From NCBI GenBank assembly GCA_964532485.1, contig CAZHKE010000002.1:1-64000 (forward strand): DNA of 64,000 nucleotides, read 5' to 3'. Of this stretch, positions 42,576 to 51,663 are shown one piece after another (the stretch's first letter is position 1; each line of letters opens with the position of its first letter). Source of the DNA: DATBSK01 sp964532485 (lineage in GTDB: Bacteria; Actinomycetota; Acidimicrobiia; IMCC26256; PALSA-555). The position numbers and the translations under genes were made by a program. The notes beneath the pieces were generated by a model that was given only the letters and a program-made list of their open reading frames with translations, was not told the DNA's origin and did not search any database.

Positions 42576-43876
42576 GCGCGATCCACCCGCAGGTCGAGGA
42601 AGTGCGTCGCGCACGAGATGCACGGGTCGTAGTTGCGGATCGCCTGCTCGCAGCGGTGTTGGAGCGCATCGTCGTCGAGGCTGAGGTTGTCGTCGACGAG
42701 GTGCCAGAGGTCGTGCTCGATCGTCGGCTGGTTCTGCGACGTCGGCGGCACGATGCGCGCGTCGAGTATCGTCCCGTCCGCGTCGAGGGTGTAGCGGTGG
42801 TAGAGGATGCCGCGGGGCGCCTCGGTGATCGCGTGCCCGGTGCCCGCGCGCGGCGTCACCTCGACCGCGGGCCGAGCGGGCGGCTGGTATGCGTCGATGA
42901 CGCGCAGCGCCTCGTCGCACGCCCAGAGGATCTCGACCGCTCGCACGACGATGCTGCGAAACGGGTTGTCGCACCGGTCACCCAGGCCGGCATCGAGCGC
43001 TGCCTCGCGAGCGAGGGCCGACAGGCGGTCGCTCGCCAGGTTGTACCGGGCGACCGGTCCCACGAGGTAGTGGTCGCGGCCCACGATGCGCGCGTGCAGC
43101 GCGTGCGAGTACGGCACCTGTTCCTCTTCGATCACCCGCTCGAAGTCGACCTCCGCCACATCGAGCCCGAGACTCGAACGGAGGCGACCCTCGAGCAGGG
43201 GATAGCCCTGCGGCCCGAGCAGCGCGACGTGCTCGTGGTCCTGGATCAGGTCCGGGAACTCGAGGCCCGCAGTCCAGGTGACCGTCGCGATCGCGTCGTC
43301 GCGGGCCCTCCGGAGCTGCTCGGCCAGCGGCCGCAGCTCGCTCGGCTGCGGGACGCGGTAGAAGCCACCGACTCGGACGTTGACCGGGTGCACGGCCCGG
43401 CCGCCGACCTGCTCCATGATCGCGTTCCCCGCCTGCTTGAGCCGCAGGCCCCGTTCGACCAGCGGCCTGTCGTGCTCGGCGAGCTCGACGGCGCTCGCGT
43501 AGCCGAGGAAGTCGGGCGCGTGCAGCATGTAGACGTGGAGCGCGTGGCTCTCGATCCACTCGCCGCAGTAGAGGAGCCTCCGCAGCTCGCGGATCGCGCC
43601 GTCGACCTCGGCTCCGCACGCCGCCTCGATCGCGCGGCACGCGCTCATCTGGTATGCGATCGGGCAGATGCCGCAGATGCGTGCGGTGATGTCAGGTGGC
43701 TCGACATACGAACGGCCGCGGAGGAAGGCTTCGAAGAACCGCGGCGGCTCGAAGATGCGGAGCTGCACGTCGGTGACGCGGTCATCCCTCACCTCGACGT
43801 ACATCGCGCCCTCGCCCTCGACGCGAGCGAGCTGGTCGACCTTCAGCGCGCGGCTCGCCGGGCTCCGGTGCGTCAT
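42572..43876 (-). CDS. [NiFe]-hydrogenase large (catalytic) subunit, group 3b-like
   Basis: 434 residues from the ATG at 43876. Nickel ligands are complete: RICGIC at 66-71 (L1) and DPCISCATHF at 417-426 (L2), giving four cysteines and the terminal His. LKVDQLARVEGEGAM is the usual opening. The compact length and the partners (Fe-S beta, flavin gamma, delta small subunit) place it with the bidirectional NAD(P)-linked sulfhydrogenase-like group 3b. Oxidises H2 with NADP+ or evolves it under excess reductant; cytosolic, no Tat signal on either subunit. A short tail (LDLRVDRA after HF) is the presumed protease-cleaved peptide. Operon-coupled on both sides. Confidence 0.93.
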   Translation of the reverse strand: MTHRSPASRALKVDQLARVEGEGAMYVEVRDDRVTDVQLRIFEPPRFFEAFLRGRSYVEPPDITARICGICPIAYQMSACRAIEAACGAEVDGAIRELRRLLYCGEWIESHALHVYMLHAPDFLGYASAVELAEHDRPLVERGLRLKQAGNAIMEQVGGRAVHPVNVRVGGFYRVPQPSELRPLAEQLRRARDDAIATVTWTAGLEFPDLIQDHEHVALLGPQGYPLLEGRLRSSLGLDVAEVDFERVIEEEQVPYSHALHARIVGRDHYLVGPVARYNLASDRLSALAREAALDAGLGDRCDNPFRSIVVRAVEILWACDEALRVIDAYQPPARPAVEVTPRAGTGHAITEAPRGILYHRYTLDADGTILDARIVPPTSQNQPTIEHDLWHLVDDNLSLDDDALQHRCEQAIRNYDPCISCATHFLDLRVDRA

Positions 43877-44694
43877 GGCGCGGTCTCGTCGGGGTGCTCG
43901 CCGGCTTCGTCGGCCGAGGTGCTCGCGGCACGAAACGGCTCGGACCACGCGTTGAACGTGCGGAACACTCGCGAGACGTCGCGGTCGGTCATCCCGCGGG
44001 TGCGCAGCAGGTCGGCGAGGGCGGGGACGTTGGGCGAGTCCATCGGGCCGAAGCACCCGTAGCAGCCCCGACCGTAGGCAGGGCAGAGGGCACCGCAGCC
44101 CGCATGCGTCACCGGTCCGAGGCACGGGGTCCCCGACGCCACCGTGACGCACACCACGCCGCGAGCCTTGCACTCCACGCACACCGAGTGCGACGGGATC
44201 TCGGGCGCGCGCTCGGAGAGGAACGCGGTGATCACCTCGAGCAGCTGGCGCTTGTCGATCGGGCAGCCACGGAGCTCGAAGTCGACCGGGACGTGCGCGG
44301 CGACGGGGGTCGAGGTCTCGAGGGTCTCGACGTACGCCGGTTGGGCGTAGACGATCGCCGCGAACTCACGGACGTCGCCGAAGTTGCGCAGGGCCTGGAT
44401 GCCGCCGGCGGTGGCGCAGGCGCCGATCGTGACCAGCCGACGTGAGACGGCACGGATCTCGCGGATCCGCTCGGCGTCCGCGGCCGTCGTCACCGAGCCT
44501 TCGACGAGCGACAGGTCGTAGGGGCCGGGAACCTGCGCGCTCGACGCCTCGAGGAAGTAGGCGAGCTCGATCTCACCGGCGACCTCGAGCAGCTCGTCCT
44601 CGCAGTCCAGCAGCGTGAGCTGGCAGCCGTCGCAGGAGGCCAGCTTCCACACGGCGAGGCGCGGACGAGCGCTCGATGTCTTCGCGGCGCTCAC
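43873..44694 (-). CDS. [NiFe]-hydrogenase small (delta) subunit
   Basis: 273 residues from a GTG at 44694. CDGCQL at 21-26 starts the proximal cluster site, and IGACATAGGIQ, FELRGCPIDKRQ and a cysteine-rich end (CVECKARGVVC, TPCLGPVTHAGCGALCPAYG, CYGCFGP) supply the remaining ligands for up to three Fe-S clusters. There is no twin-arginine signal, so it stays in the cytosol. It passes electrons from the large subunit to the gamma/beta module. The start overlaps the flavin-subunit stop (GTGA) and its stop overlaps the large-subunit ATG (ATGA). The last 30 residues are acidic and variable. Confidence 0.92.
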   Translation of the reverse strand: MSAAKTSSARPRLAVWKLASCDGCQLTLLDCEDELLEVAGEIELAYFLEASSAQVPGPYDLSLVEGSVTTAADAERIREIRAVSRRLVTIGACATAGGIQALRNFGDVREFAAIVYAQPAYVETLETSTPVAAHVPVDFELRGCPIDKRQLLEVITAFLSERAPEIPSHSVCVECKARGVVCVTVASGTPCLGPVTHAGCGALCPAYGRGCYGCFGPMDSPNVPALADLLRTRGMTDRDVSRVFRTFNAWSEPFRAASTSADEAGEHPDETAP

Positions 44695-45536
44695 CGCTCG
44701 CGCACCCCGAGCGACGTGGCGACCCGCGGCCAGGTGAGCACCGGGCCGTCGCGGCACACGAACAACGGGCCGAGCTGGCAGTGACCACAGGTGCCGATCG
44801 CACACTGCATGTTGCGCTCCAGCGCCACCGCGATCCGCTCGGGCGCGAGGCCGCGTTCCAGGAGCGCTCGAACGGTCAGGCGCATCATCAGCTCCGGTCC
44901 GCACACCATCGCCGCGGCAGCATCAGCGTCGAGATCGACGCGGGGCACGAGCTCGGTGACGACGCCGACGTCGCCGACCCACGGGCGCATCGCATGATCG
45001 ACGGTCACCTCGACCTGCACGTCGTGCTCGCGCGCCGCCTCGAGCTCGGCGGTGAACAGCAGGCCGCTTGGGGAGCGGGCCCCGACCAGCACCGCGGCCC
45101 GTCCGAAGCTCGATCGGCGGGCGAGGAGGTGCGCCAACGCAGGGCGCAGCGGCGCGATGCCGAGGCCGCCGGCGACGAGCACGACGTGGCGGCCGGCAGC
45201 GTCCTCGAGCGGCCAGCCGGTGCCGAACGGGCCCCGCAGGCCGATGACGCCCCCCGGCGGCGTGGCGACGAGGGCCGCGGTCACGGGCCCGACGGCTCGG
45301 ACCGTGTGCGACAGGGTGCCGGCGGGCCCGATGGCGCTCACCGAGATCGGGACCTCGCCCACGCCGAACGCCCACATCATGTGGAACTGCCCTGGGCGCG
45401 GCGCCGCCAACGGTGCGTCGACGGGCTCGAGCACGAGCGTCGCGGTGTCGTCGGCCTCCTCCACTCGGTGGAGCACGCGGTGCGCGACCGGCACGGTGGC
45501 GTCCGCGGTGATGGCGGCAGCCTCAGCTCGCGACAT
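44691..45536 (-). CDS. Hydrogenase FAD/NAD(P)-binding diaphorase (gamma) subunit
   Basis: 281 residues. Ferredoxin-NADP reductase-type layout: flavin-binding region with PGQFHMMWAFGVGEVPISVS, nucleotide-binding VVLVAGGLGIAPLRPALAHL, and a C-terminal [2Fe-2S] site CAIGTCGHCQLGPLFVC as in the PyrK/sulfhydrogenase gamma family. It links the Fe-S chain to NAD(P)H. Overlaps the cNMP-binding gene by 14 bases at its start and the small subunit by 4 at its end. Coenzyme preference (NAD or NADP) is not readable from the sequence. Confidence 0.9.
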   Translation of the reverse strand: MSRAEAAAITADATVPVAHRVLHRVEEADDTATLVLEPVDAPLAAPRPGQFHMMWAFGVGEVPISVSAIGPAGTLSHTVRAVGPVTAALVATPPGGVIGLRGPFGTGWPLEDAAGRHVVLVAGGLGIAPLRPALAHLLARRSSFGRAAVLVGARSPSGLLFTAELEAAREHDVQVEVTVDHAMRPWVGDVGVVTELVPRVDLDADAAAAMVCGPELMMRLTVRALLERGLAPERIAVALERNMQCAIGTCGHCQLGPLFVCRDGPVLTWPRVATSLGVRER

Positions 45537-45987
45537 CGCCGTACAGGTCCAGCAGCCGCACGCGTGTGGCCTGGAGCCGGCCGACCAGCAGATGGGCGAA
45601 GCGTCGCGTGAGCTCGAAGCCGAAGGTCGGATCCTCCTCGCACTTCCCCCGCAGGCACGCGCCGTCGAGGGCCACCGCCCGTACCGGCTCGAGCGCGACC
45701 GCGTCGAAGTGCCAGCGGTACGGCGGGAACAACCACGACCAGCCGACCACGTCGCCCCCGCCGAACGTCTCGATCACGAGCACACCTCGCGGCGGTGCGG
45801 ACATCTCGAGGGCGACGCGCCCCGACCGGAGGACGAAGAAGCTGTCGGCCGGGTCGCCCTCGCGCAGGAGGTACTGGCCGGCTTCGAACCCAGTGTTCAC
45901 GCCGCAGCCCGCGATGAGCTCGAGCGCGTCCATCGGTAGGCCGGCGAACGTCGGCTGCTCGGCCAGCAGGTCCGCGATCGACTTCAC
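45523..45987 (-). CDS. Stand-alone cyclic-nucleotide-binding domain protein in the hydrogenase operon
   Basis: 154 residues from a GTG at 45987. A Crp-type cNMP-binding beta roll: FAGLPMDALELIAGCGVNTG, YLLREGDPADSFFVLRSGRV, and a phosphate-binding-cassette-like stretch (FGGGDVVGWSWLFPPYRWHF). There is no C-terminal winged helix, so it cannot act as a classical Crp activator. The cassette lacks the usual GEx...RxA arginine: it reads GWSWLFPPYRWHFDAVA, so ligand binding may be altered. Embedded between the Fe-S and flavin subunits and overlapping both, it may be a structural or regulatory subunit of the complex. I recall similar proteins in other actinobacterial group 3b operons. Confidence 0.83.
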   Translation of the reverse strand: MKSIADLLAEQPTFAGLPMDALELIAGCGVNTGFEAGQYLLREGDPADSFFVLRSGRVALEMSAPPRGVLVIETFGGGDVVGWSWLFPPYRWHFDAVALEPVRAVALDGACLRGKCEEDPTFGFELTRRFAHLLVGRLQATRVRLLDLYGDVAS

Positions 45988-47138
45988 GGCGCACGTGGTG
46001 GCGCGGTGGCCGACCGGGCGCGCAGGGCCGCGATCTCCTCGGTCAGATCGATGCCGACCGGGCACCACGCGATGCAACGGCCGCAGCCGACGCATCCCGA
46101 CATCCCGAACTGGTCCCACCATGTCCCCAGCTTGTGGGTCAGCCATTGGCGATAGCGAGATCGCGTCGTGGAGCGGACCGCCCCACCGTGCAGGTACGAG
46201 AAGTCGAGGTCGAAGCAGGAGTCCCACCTCCGCCAGCGCTCGGCATGGTCACCGGTGAGGTCGGTCACGTCCTCGATGTCGGTGCAGAAGCAGGTCGGGC
46301 ACACCAACGTGCAGTTGGCGCAGGCGAGGCATCGCGACGCGACGTCGTCCCAGCGTGGCGCGTCCAGGGTGCGTTCGAGCAAGCCGGGCAGGTCGTCCGG
46401 CTGCATTCGGCGCGTCATGTTGGCCTCGGCGCTCGCTGTCACCTCGGCCGCGGCGGCCACGTCCAGCGCGTCTGCACTCCGGTGCGGGACGGCGGCGAGC
46501 AGCGTTCGGCCACGATCGGTCGCGGCGACGGCGAGGAACCGATGGGGACCGTCGTGCACGATCTCGGTGAGCACGAGGTCGGCGCCCGGTCCGCTCCTGG
46601 GTCCGGTCCCCATCGACGTGCAGAAGCACGTCGCCGCCGGATCTCCGCAGTCGACCGCGATCACGATCGCATCGGCTCGCCGCTGCGCGTAGGCGGCGTC
46701 GGCGTGGTCGCGGTCGAGCTGCACACGGTCCTGAACGGCGAGCGCGGCGAGCTCGCACGGACGCACCCCCAGGAAGGCCAGGCCGGGCTCTTCGACGTCG
46801 CTCGTCTCGATGTGGAACGTGCCGTCGGCGCGGGTCGCACGCCAGACCAGCTCGCGGACGGGCGTGAGGTGGCGGCGCAATGACTGCGGACCGACCGCGT
46901 AGCCGAACCGCTTCTCGTCGTCCCGCCGGCGGAGACGGTAGGTGCCGCCGTCCTGCTCGTCGCCCCACCCGACGGGCAGCTCGTCGGCAGCTTCGATCGC
47001 GGCGGGCACGATCGCGCCGTCCCGAACGGTCGGCGCGATGACCACGCGTCCCTCCGCGCGCAGCCGCTCGACGATCGCCGAGAGCCCGTCCAGCTCGACG
47101 ATCGTGCCCGTCGCTGTCTCGGCCGCCACGAGGGGCAT
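45984..47138 (-). CDS. Hydrogenase 4Fe-4S (sulfhydrogenase beta-like) subunit
   Basis: 384 residues. Two ferredoxin-type cysteine sets near the C-terminus: CLACANCTLVCPTCFC at 270-285 and CVGCGRCIAWCP at 349-360; further cysteines in LGVRPCELAALAVQDR, AVDCGDPAATCFCTSMGTG. This is the plan of HydB/AsrA-type subunits that relay electrons between the diaphorase and small subunit. First gene of the nine-gene operon, so the promoter should lie in the 148-base region shared with livF. Its stop overlaps the GTG of the cNMP-binding gene. Confidence 0.9.
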   Translation of the reverse strand: MPLVAAETATGTIVELDGLSAIVERLRAEGRVVIAPTVRDGAIVPAAIEAADELPVGWGDEQDGGTYRLRRRDDEKRFGYAVGPQSLRRHLTPVRELVWRATRADGTFHIETSDVEEPGLAFLGVRPCELAALAVQDRVQLDRDHADAAYAQRRADAIVIAVDCGDPAATCFCTSMGTGPRSGPGADLVLTEIVHDGPHRFLAVAATDRGRTLLAAVPHRSADALDVAAAAEVTASAEANMTRRMQPDDLPGLLERTLDAPRWDDVASRCLACANCTLVCPTCFCTDIEDVTDLTGDHAERWRRWDSCFDLDFSYLHGGAVRSTTRSRYRQWLTHKLGTWWDQFGMSGCVGCGRCIAWCPVGIDLTEEIAALRARSATAPPRAP

Positions 47139-47273
47139 TGTGCATGTGGCGGCGGGCCCGGGAAAGGGCCGATCGGCCCACCCCCGCCGATCTGTCGCAT
47201 CTCATCGGCCGTCACCGACGGCACGGGGTCGTCGGGCACGGCGACTCCATGACGCGGAGACCCGCTCGCCTTC

Positions 47274-47279
47274 TACGCT
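47274..47279 (+). promoter_or_regulatory. Candidate -10 box giving a leaderless liv-operon transcript
   Basis: TACGCT lies 7 bases before the ATG at 47287, the optimal leaderless spacing. It sits in the 148-base divergent region between the hydrogenase operon and the liv operon. Confidence 0.55.
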
Positions 47280-47286
47280 CCCTCGG

Positions 47287-48152
<866 letters not shown>

Positions 48153-48156
<4 letters not shown>

Positions 48157-48932
48157 CGTCCGCGCCGCTCCTCGAGGTCGAGGCGCTGACCTTGAAGTTC
48201 GGGGGCGTCACCGCGCTGGACGACGTGAGCTTCTCCGTCGAGGCGGGTGAGCTCCTCGCCGTCATCGGCCCGAACGGGGCTGGGAAGACGTCGATCTTCA
48301 ACTGCCTGAACGGTGTGTACCGGCCGGAGGGGGGCAACATCCGCTTCGACGGCTCCGAGCTGTTGGGCCGACGACCGGCCGGCGTCGCGCAGCTCGGGAT
48401 CGCGCGGACGTTCCAGAACCTGGCCCTGTTCGTGCACCTCGACGTCATCGACAACCTGATGCTCGGCCGCCACATCCGATCGCGCACGGGCTTCCTCGCC
48501 GGCATGGTCTGGATCGGGCGCGCGCGGCGTGAGGAGATCGAGAACCGGCATCGCGTCGAGGAGATCATCGAGCTGCTGGCGCTGGAGCAGTTCCGCTACG
48601 AGCCCGTCGGCACGTTGCCGTACGGGATCCAGAAGCGCATCGAGCTCGGACGGGCCCTGGCGATGGATCCGAAGCTCCTGCTCCTCGACGAGCCGGTCGC
48701 CGGCATGAACCTCGAGGAGAGCGAGGACATGGCTCGCCTCGTGCTGGAGGTGCGTCGCGCCCTCGACCTGACGACGGTCCTGGTCGAGCATGACCTGCAG
48801 ATGGTGATGGAGCTCGCGGATCGCGTGCTCGTGCTCGACTTCGGCGAAGCGATCTCGCTCGGGACCCCAGCCGAGGTGCAGGAGGATCCGCGCGTGATCG
48901 CGGCCTATCTCGGGCAGGAGCAGGTGCCGTGA
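48153..48932 (+). CDS. livG: ABC importer ATPase, LivG type
   Basis: 259 residues. Walker A GPNGAGKTS at about 39-47, Walker B LLLLDEPVAGMN, His switch in VLVEHDLQMVMEL. The signature reads LPYGIQKRIELGRAL instead of LSGGQ; this LPYG variant is common in LivG homologues encoded with acyl-CoA ligases. The ATG at 48153 overlaps the livF stop; a GTG 9 bases earlier is less likely. Its stop overlaps the ligase GTG (GTGA). Confidence 0.92.
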
Positions 48933-50761
48933 CCCGCACTGCGCCCGTCGAGCCCGATGGCGTCGCGCCCGATGATGTCGCGAGGGATGCGACGCCGACC
49001 ACTGTCCCGGCGTGGCTCCTGTACCACGGTCGCACCCGGCCGCGGGCGACGGCGTACCGGGTGAAGGAGCTCGGGCGCTGGCGCGAGGTCAGCTGGTCGG
49101 GGCTCGTCGCCCGCGTCGCCGCCGTCGGTCGTGCGTTCGCGCACCTGGGCGTCGGCCCCGGCGAGCGTGTCCTCCTCGTGTGCGAGAACCGGCCCGAATG
49201 GCTCGTGAGCGACCTCGCGGCGCAGGGACTGGGCGCCGCGACCGTCGCCGGCTTCCCCAGCGCCCCCGTCACCGAGCTCCAGGAGCTCGTGCGACGAACC
49301 CGACCTCGGTTGGCGGTCGTCGAGGGCGAGGAACAGCTCGACAACGTGCTCGAGGCGCGCGAGTCGTCGCTGGAGCGCGTCTTCGTCGTCGATCCGCGCG
49401 GCATCCCCCATCTCGAGCTCCCGGCCGCGAGCTTCGAGCAGCTGGAGGCGTTGGGCTCGGTCGAAGCCGTCGAGTTCCGTGCGGGTGATGTCCGCCTCTG
49501 GGAGCGCTCGGTCGAGACGCTGGATCCCGACGGCATCGCGGCGATCGTCTTCACTCCGGGGACGACGGGCGCGCCCAAGGGCGCGATGCTCACTCACGCC
49601 AACCTCGCTGCCGCCGCCGACGCGGGCGTCACCGCGTACGGGCTGCGAGCGGGTGATCGCATCGTCTCGTGCCTGCCGCTCGCGGAGATCACCGAACGAG
49701 TGCTCGTGGTCGCGCAGGCCACGCGGGCTGCGTGCACGGTGCACTTCGGGGAAGGCGTCGACGCGCTCGAGCGCGACGTCCGAGAGGTCGAGCCCACCGT
49801 GTTCGTCGGTGCCCCACGGCTGTGGGCGCGCTTTCGCGGCCGGATCGACGAGGGCCTACGGGATGCCGGGCGGCTGAAGCGGGTGGCGTTCCGTGCGGCC
49901 GTCGCACGTCGACGCGGCGTCGGCCGGCTCGTCGGTCGTCTCCTCGTCACCGGGCCGCTGGGGCGACATCTGGGGCTGGCACGGGTGCGCGTGGCACTGG
50001 TCGGCGGGGCGCCGACGCCGGCAGAGCTGATCGACTGGTGGGCTCGCCTGGGGATCCGCGTGCGCGAGACCTACGGCCTGACGGAGAGCGGGGGCGTGGG
50101 GACCGTGTGCAGCGACGCCGACGTGGCGACCGGCACGGTCGGTCGTGCGGTGCCCGGCGTCGAGATCTCGATCCACGACGAGGCGACGAGAGCCCACGGC
50201 GCCGGCGAGGTGCTCCTGCGGGGTCCGGCCGTGTTCGCCGGGTACCTCGACGACCCGGAGGCGACGCGGGCCGTCCTCGCCGACGGCCGGCTGCGCACCG
50301 GAGACGTCGGAGCCCTGGACGCGCACGCCCGGCTCACGATCCTCGACCGGGTCAAGGACGTGATCGTCACGTCGGGTGGGCACGCGGTGGCGCCGCGGCC
50401 GATCGAGCGCCGGCTCGTCTCGTCGCCCTACGTCCGGAGAGCGCTCGTCATCGGCGAGGGTAGGCCGCACCTCGGTGCGTTGATCGAGATCGACGATCGA
50501 GCAGTCGGCGAGTGGGCCGGCGAGCACGGCGTGCCCTACACGACGAGCGCGATTCTCCGCGCCCGTCCAGAGGTTCGAGAGCTCATCGGCGACGAGATCG
50601 AGAGCGTGAACGAGGCGCTCACGGACGAAGAGCGCATCGGGGGCTTCGCCCTTCTTCCCGACGAGCTCGACGCTGCCGGCCTGCTCACGGCGACCGCGAA
50701 GGCTCGTCGGCAGGAGATCACGGCGCGCTACCGCGACCTCGTGGAGGGGATGTTCGGATGA
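48929..50761 (+). CDS. AMP-binding acyl-CoA synthetase inside the liv operon
   Basis: 610 residues of the long-chain acyl-CoA synthetase (FadD/FAA1-like) type. The P-loop FTPGTTGAPKGAM at 208-220 deviates from YTSGTTGxPKG, with Ser replaced by Pro. ETYGLTESGGVG gives the adenylate-binding motif and LRTGDVGALDAHARLTILDR the hinge region; the terminal lysine motif lies near TATAKARRQEI. Ligation of CoA to an imported carboxylate would trap it inside the cell. Placed between livG and livH with 4-base overlaps on both sides, so it is made with the transporter. The substrate is probably a fatty or aromatic acid rather than an amino acid. Confidence 0.88.
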   Translation: MTRTAPVEPDGVAPDDVARDATPTTVPAWLLYHGRTRPRATAYRVKELGRWREVSWSGLVARVAAVGRAFAHLGVGPGERVLLVCENRPEWLVSDLAAQGLGAATVAGFPSAPVTELQELVRRTRPRLAVVEGEEQLDNVLEARESSLERVFVVDPRGIPHLELPAASFEQLEALGSVEAVEFRAGDVRLWERSVETLDPDGIAAIVFTPGTTGAPKGAMLTHANLAAAADAGVTAYGLRAGDRIVSCLPLAEITERVLVVAQATRAACTVHFGEGVDALERDVREVEPTVFVGAPRLWARFRGRIDEGLRDAGRLKRVAFRAAVARRRGVGRLVGRLLVTGPLGRHLGLARVRVALVGGAPTPAELIDWWARLGIRVRETYGLTESGGVGTVCSDADVATGTVGRAVPGVEISIHDEATRAHGAGEVLLRGPAVFAGYLDDPEATRAVLADGRLRTGDVGALDAHARLTILDRVKDVIVTSGGHAVAPRPIERRLVSSPYVRRALVIGEGRPHLGALIEIDDRAVGEWAGEHGVPYTTSAILRARPEVRELIGDEIESVNEALTDEERIGGFALLPDELDAAGLLTATAKARRQEITARYRDLVEGMFG

Positions 50762-51663
50762 CGAAGCTCCTGCAGCTCGTCGCGTCGGGCGCGGCGCTCG
50801 GTGCGGTGTACGCGCTCGTGGGTCTCGGCTTCGTCGTGATCTACCGGGCGACCGGTGTCATCAACTTCGCCCAGGCTGGGATGGTGGTGCTTGGCGCCTT
50901 CTTGGTCTACAACGCGACGTCGACCTGGAACCTGCCGTTCTGGCTCGCCGTCATCGTCTCCATGGGCATCGGCGCGTTGATCGGCATCGTGCTCGAGCGG
51001 TTCATCCTGCGGCGAATGATCGGGCAGCCCGTGTACGCGGTCATCCTCGTGACGGTCGGCCTGTTGCTGCTCGTCGAGCCCATCGTCACGACGATCTGGC
51101 GCAATCCGGGCACGAACATCGAGAACCCCTGGGGGCTCTCCAAGCTGACCGTCGGCGACGTGCAGCTGCTCCAGGTCGACATCGCGACGATCGCACTGGC
51201 CGCGATCGTCCTCGGCGCGTTCTTCCTGTTCTTCCGCTACACGAAGTACGGCGTCGCGATGCGCGCCACCGCGATCGACCAGGAGGCCGCGCTCGCGCAG
51301 GGCATCGAGGTGCGACGCATCGTCGCGCTGTCGTGGGCGATCGCCGGCGCGGTCGCCGTCATCGCGGGAACGATGCTCGGAGTCGGTGCCGGCCCCGGGG
51401 TGGGCCTCGGCGTCGGCATCGGGATCATCTCCCTCAAGGCCCTCCCGGCCGTCGTGCTCGGCGGGCTCGACTCGCCGCTCGGGGCGGTGGTCGGTGGCCT
51501 CGTCATCGGCATCGCCGAGCTCCTCACCGCCGGGTACCAAGCCGAGGTCCTCCCGTTCCTGCCCAGGGGGTTCGCCGCCGTGATGCCATGGGTCGTGATG
51601 CTCGTCGTGCTGCTCGTGCGGCCGTTCGGCCTGTTCGGCACGCGCGACGTGAGGCGCGTGTGA
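50758..51663 (+). CDS. livH: ABC importer permease, LivH type
   Basis: 301 residues with eight or nine hydrophobic helices. Typical LivH pieces: ALVGLGFVVIYRATGVINFA QAGM near the start (split here), MRATAIDQEAALAQGIEVRR as the ATPase-coupling loop, and LKALPAVVLGGLDSPLGAVV. ATG at 50758 overlaps the ligase stop. Pairs with LivM to form the membrane channel. Confidence 0.92.
   Translation: MTKLLQLVASGAALGAVYALVGLGFVVIYRATGVINFAQAGMVVLGAFLVYNATSTWNLPFWLAVIVSMGIGALIGIVLERFILRRMIGQPVYAVILVTVGLLLLVEPIVTTIWRNPGTNIENPWGLSKLTVGDVQLLQVDIATIALAAIVLGAFFLFFRYTKYGVAMRATAIDQEAALAQGIEVRRIVALSWAIAGAVAVIAGTMLGVGAGPGVGLGVGIGIISLKALPAVVLGGLDSPLGAVVGGLVIGIAELLTAGYQAEVLPFLPRGFAAVMPWVVMLVVLLVRPFGLFGTRDVRRV

Noticed and set aside
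40196..44062. 1288-codon plus-strand frame across the hydrogenase genes
   Set aside because: Antisense shadow over several real minus-strand genes with Ni, Fe-S and HypC motifs; translation is an Arg/Pro/Gly-rich low-complexity string.
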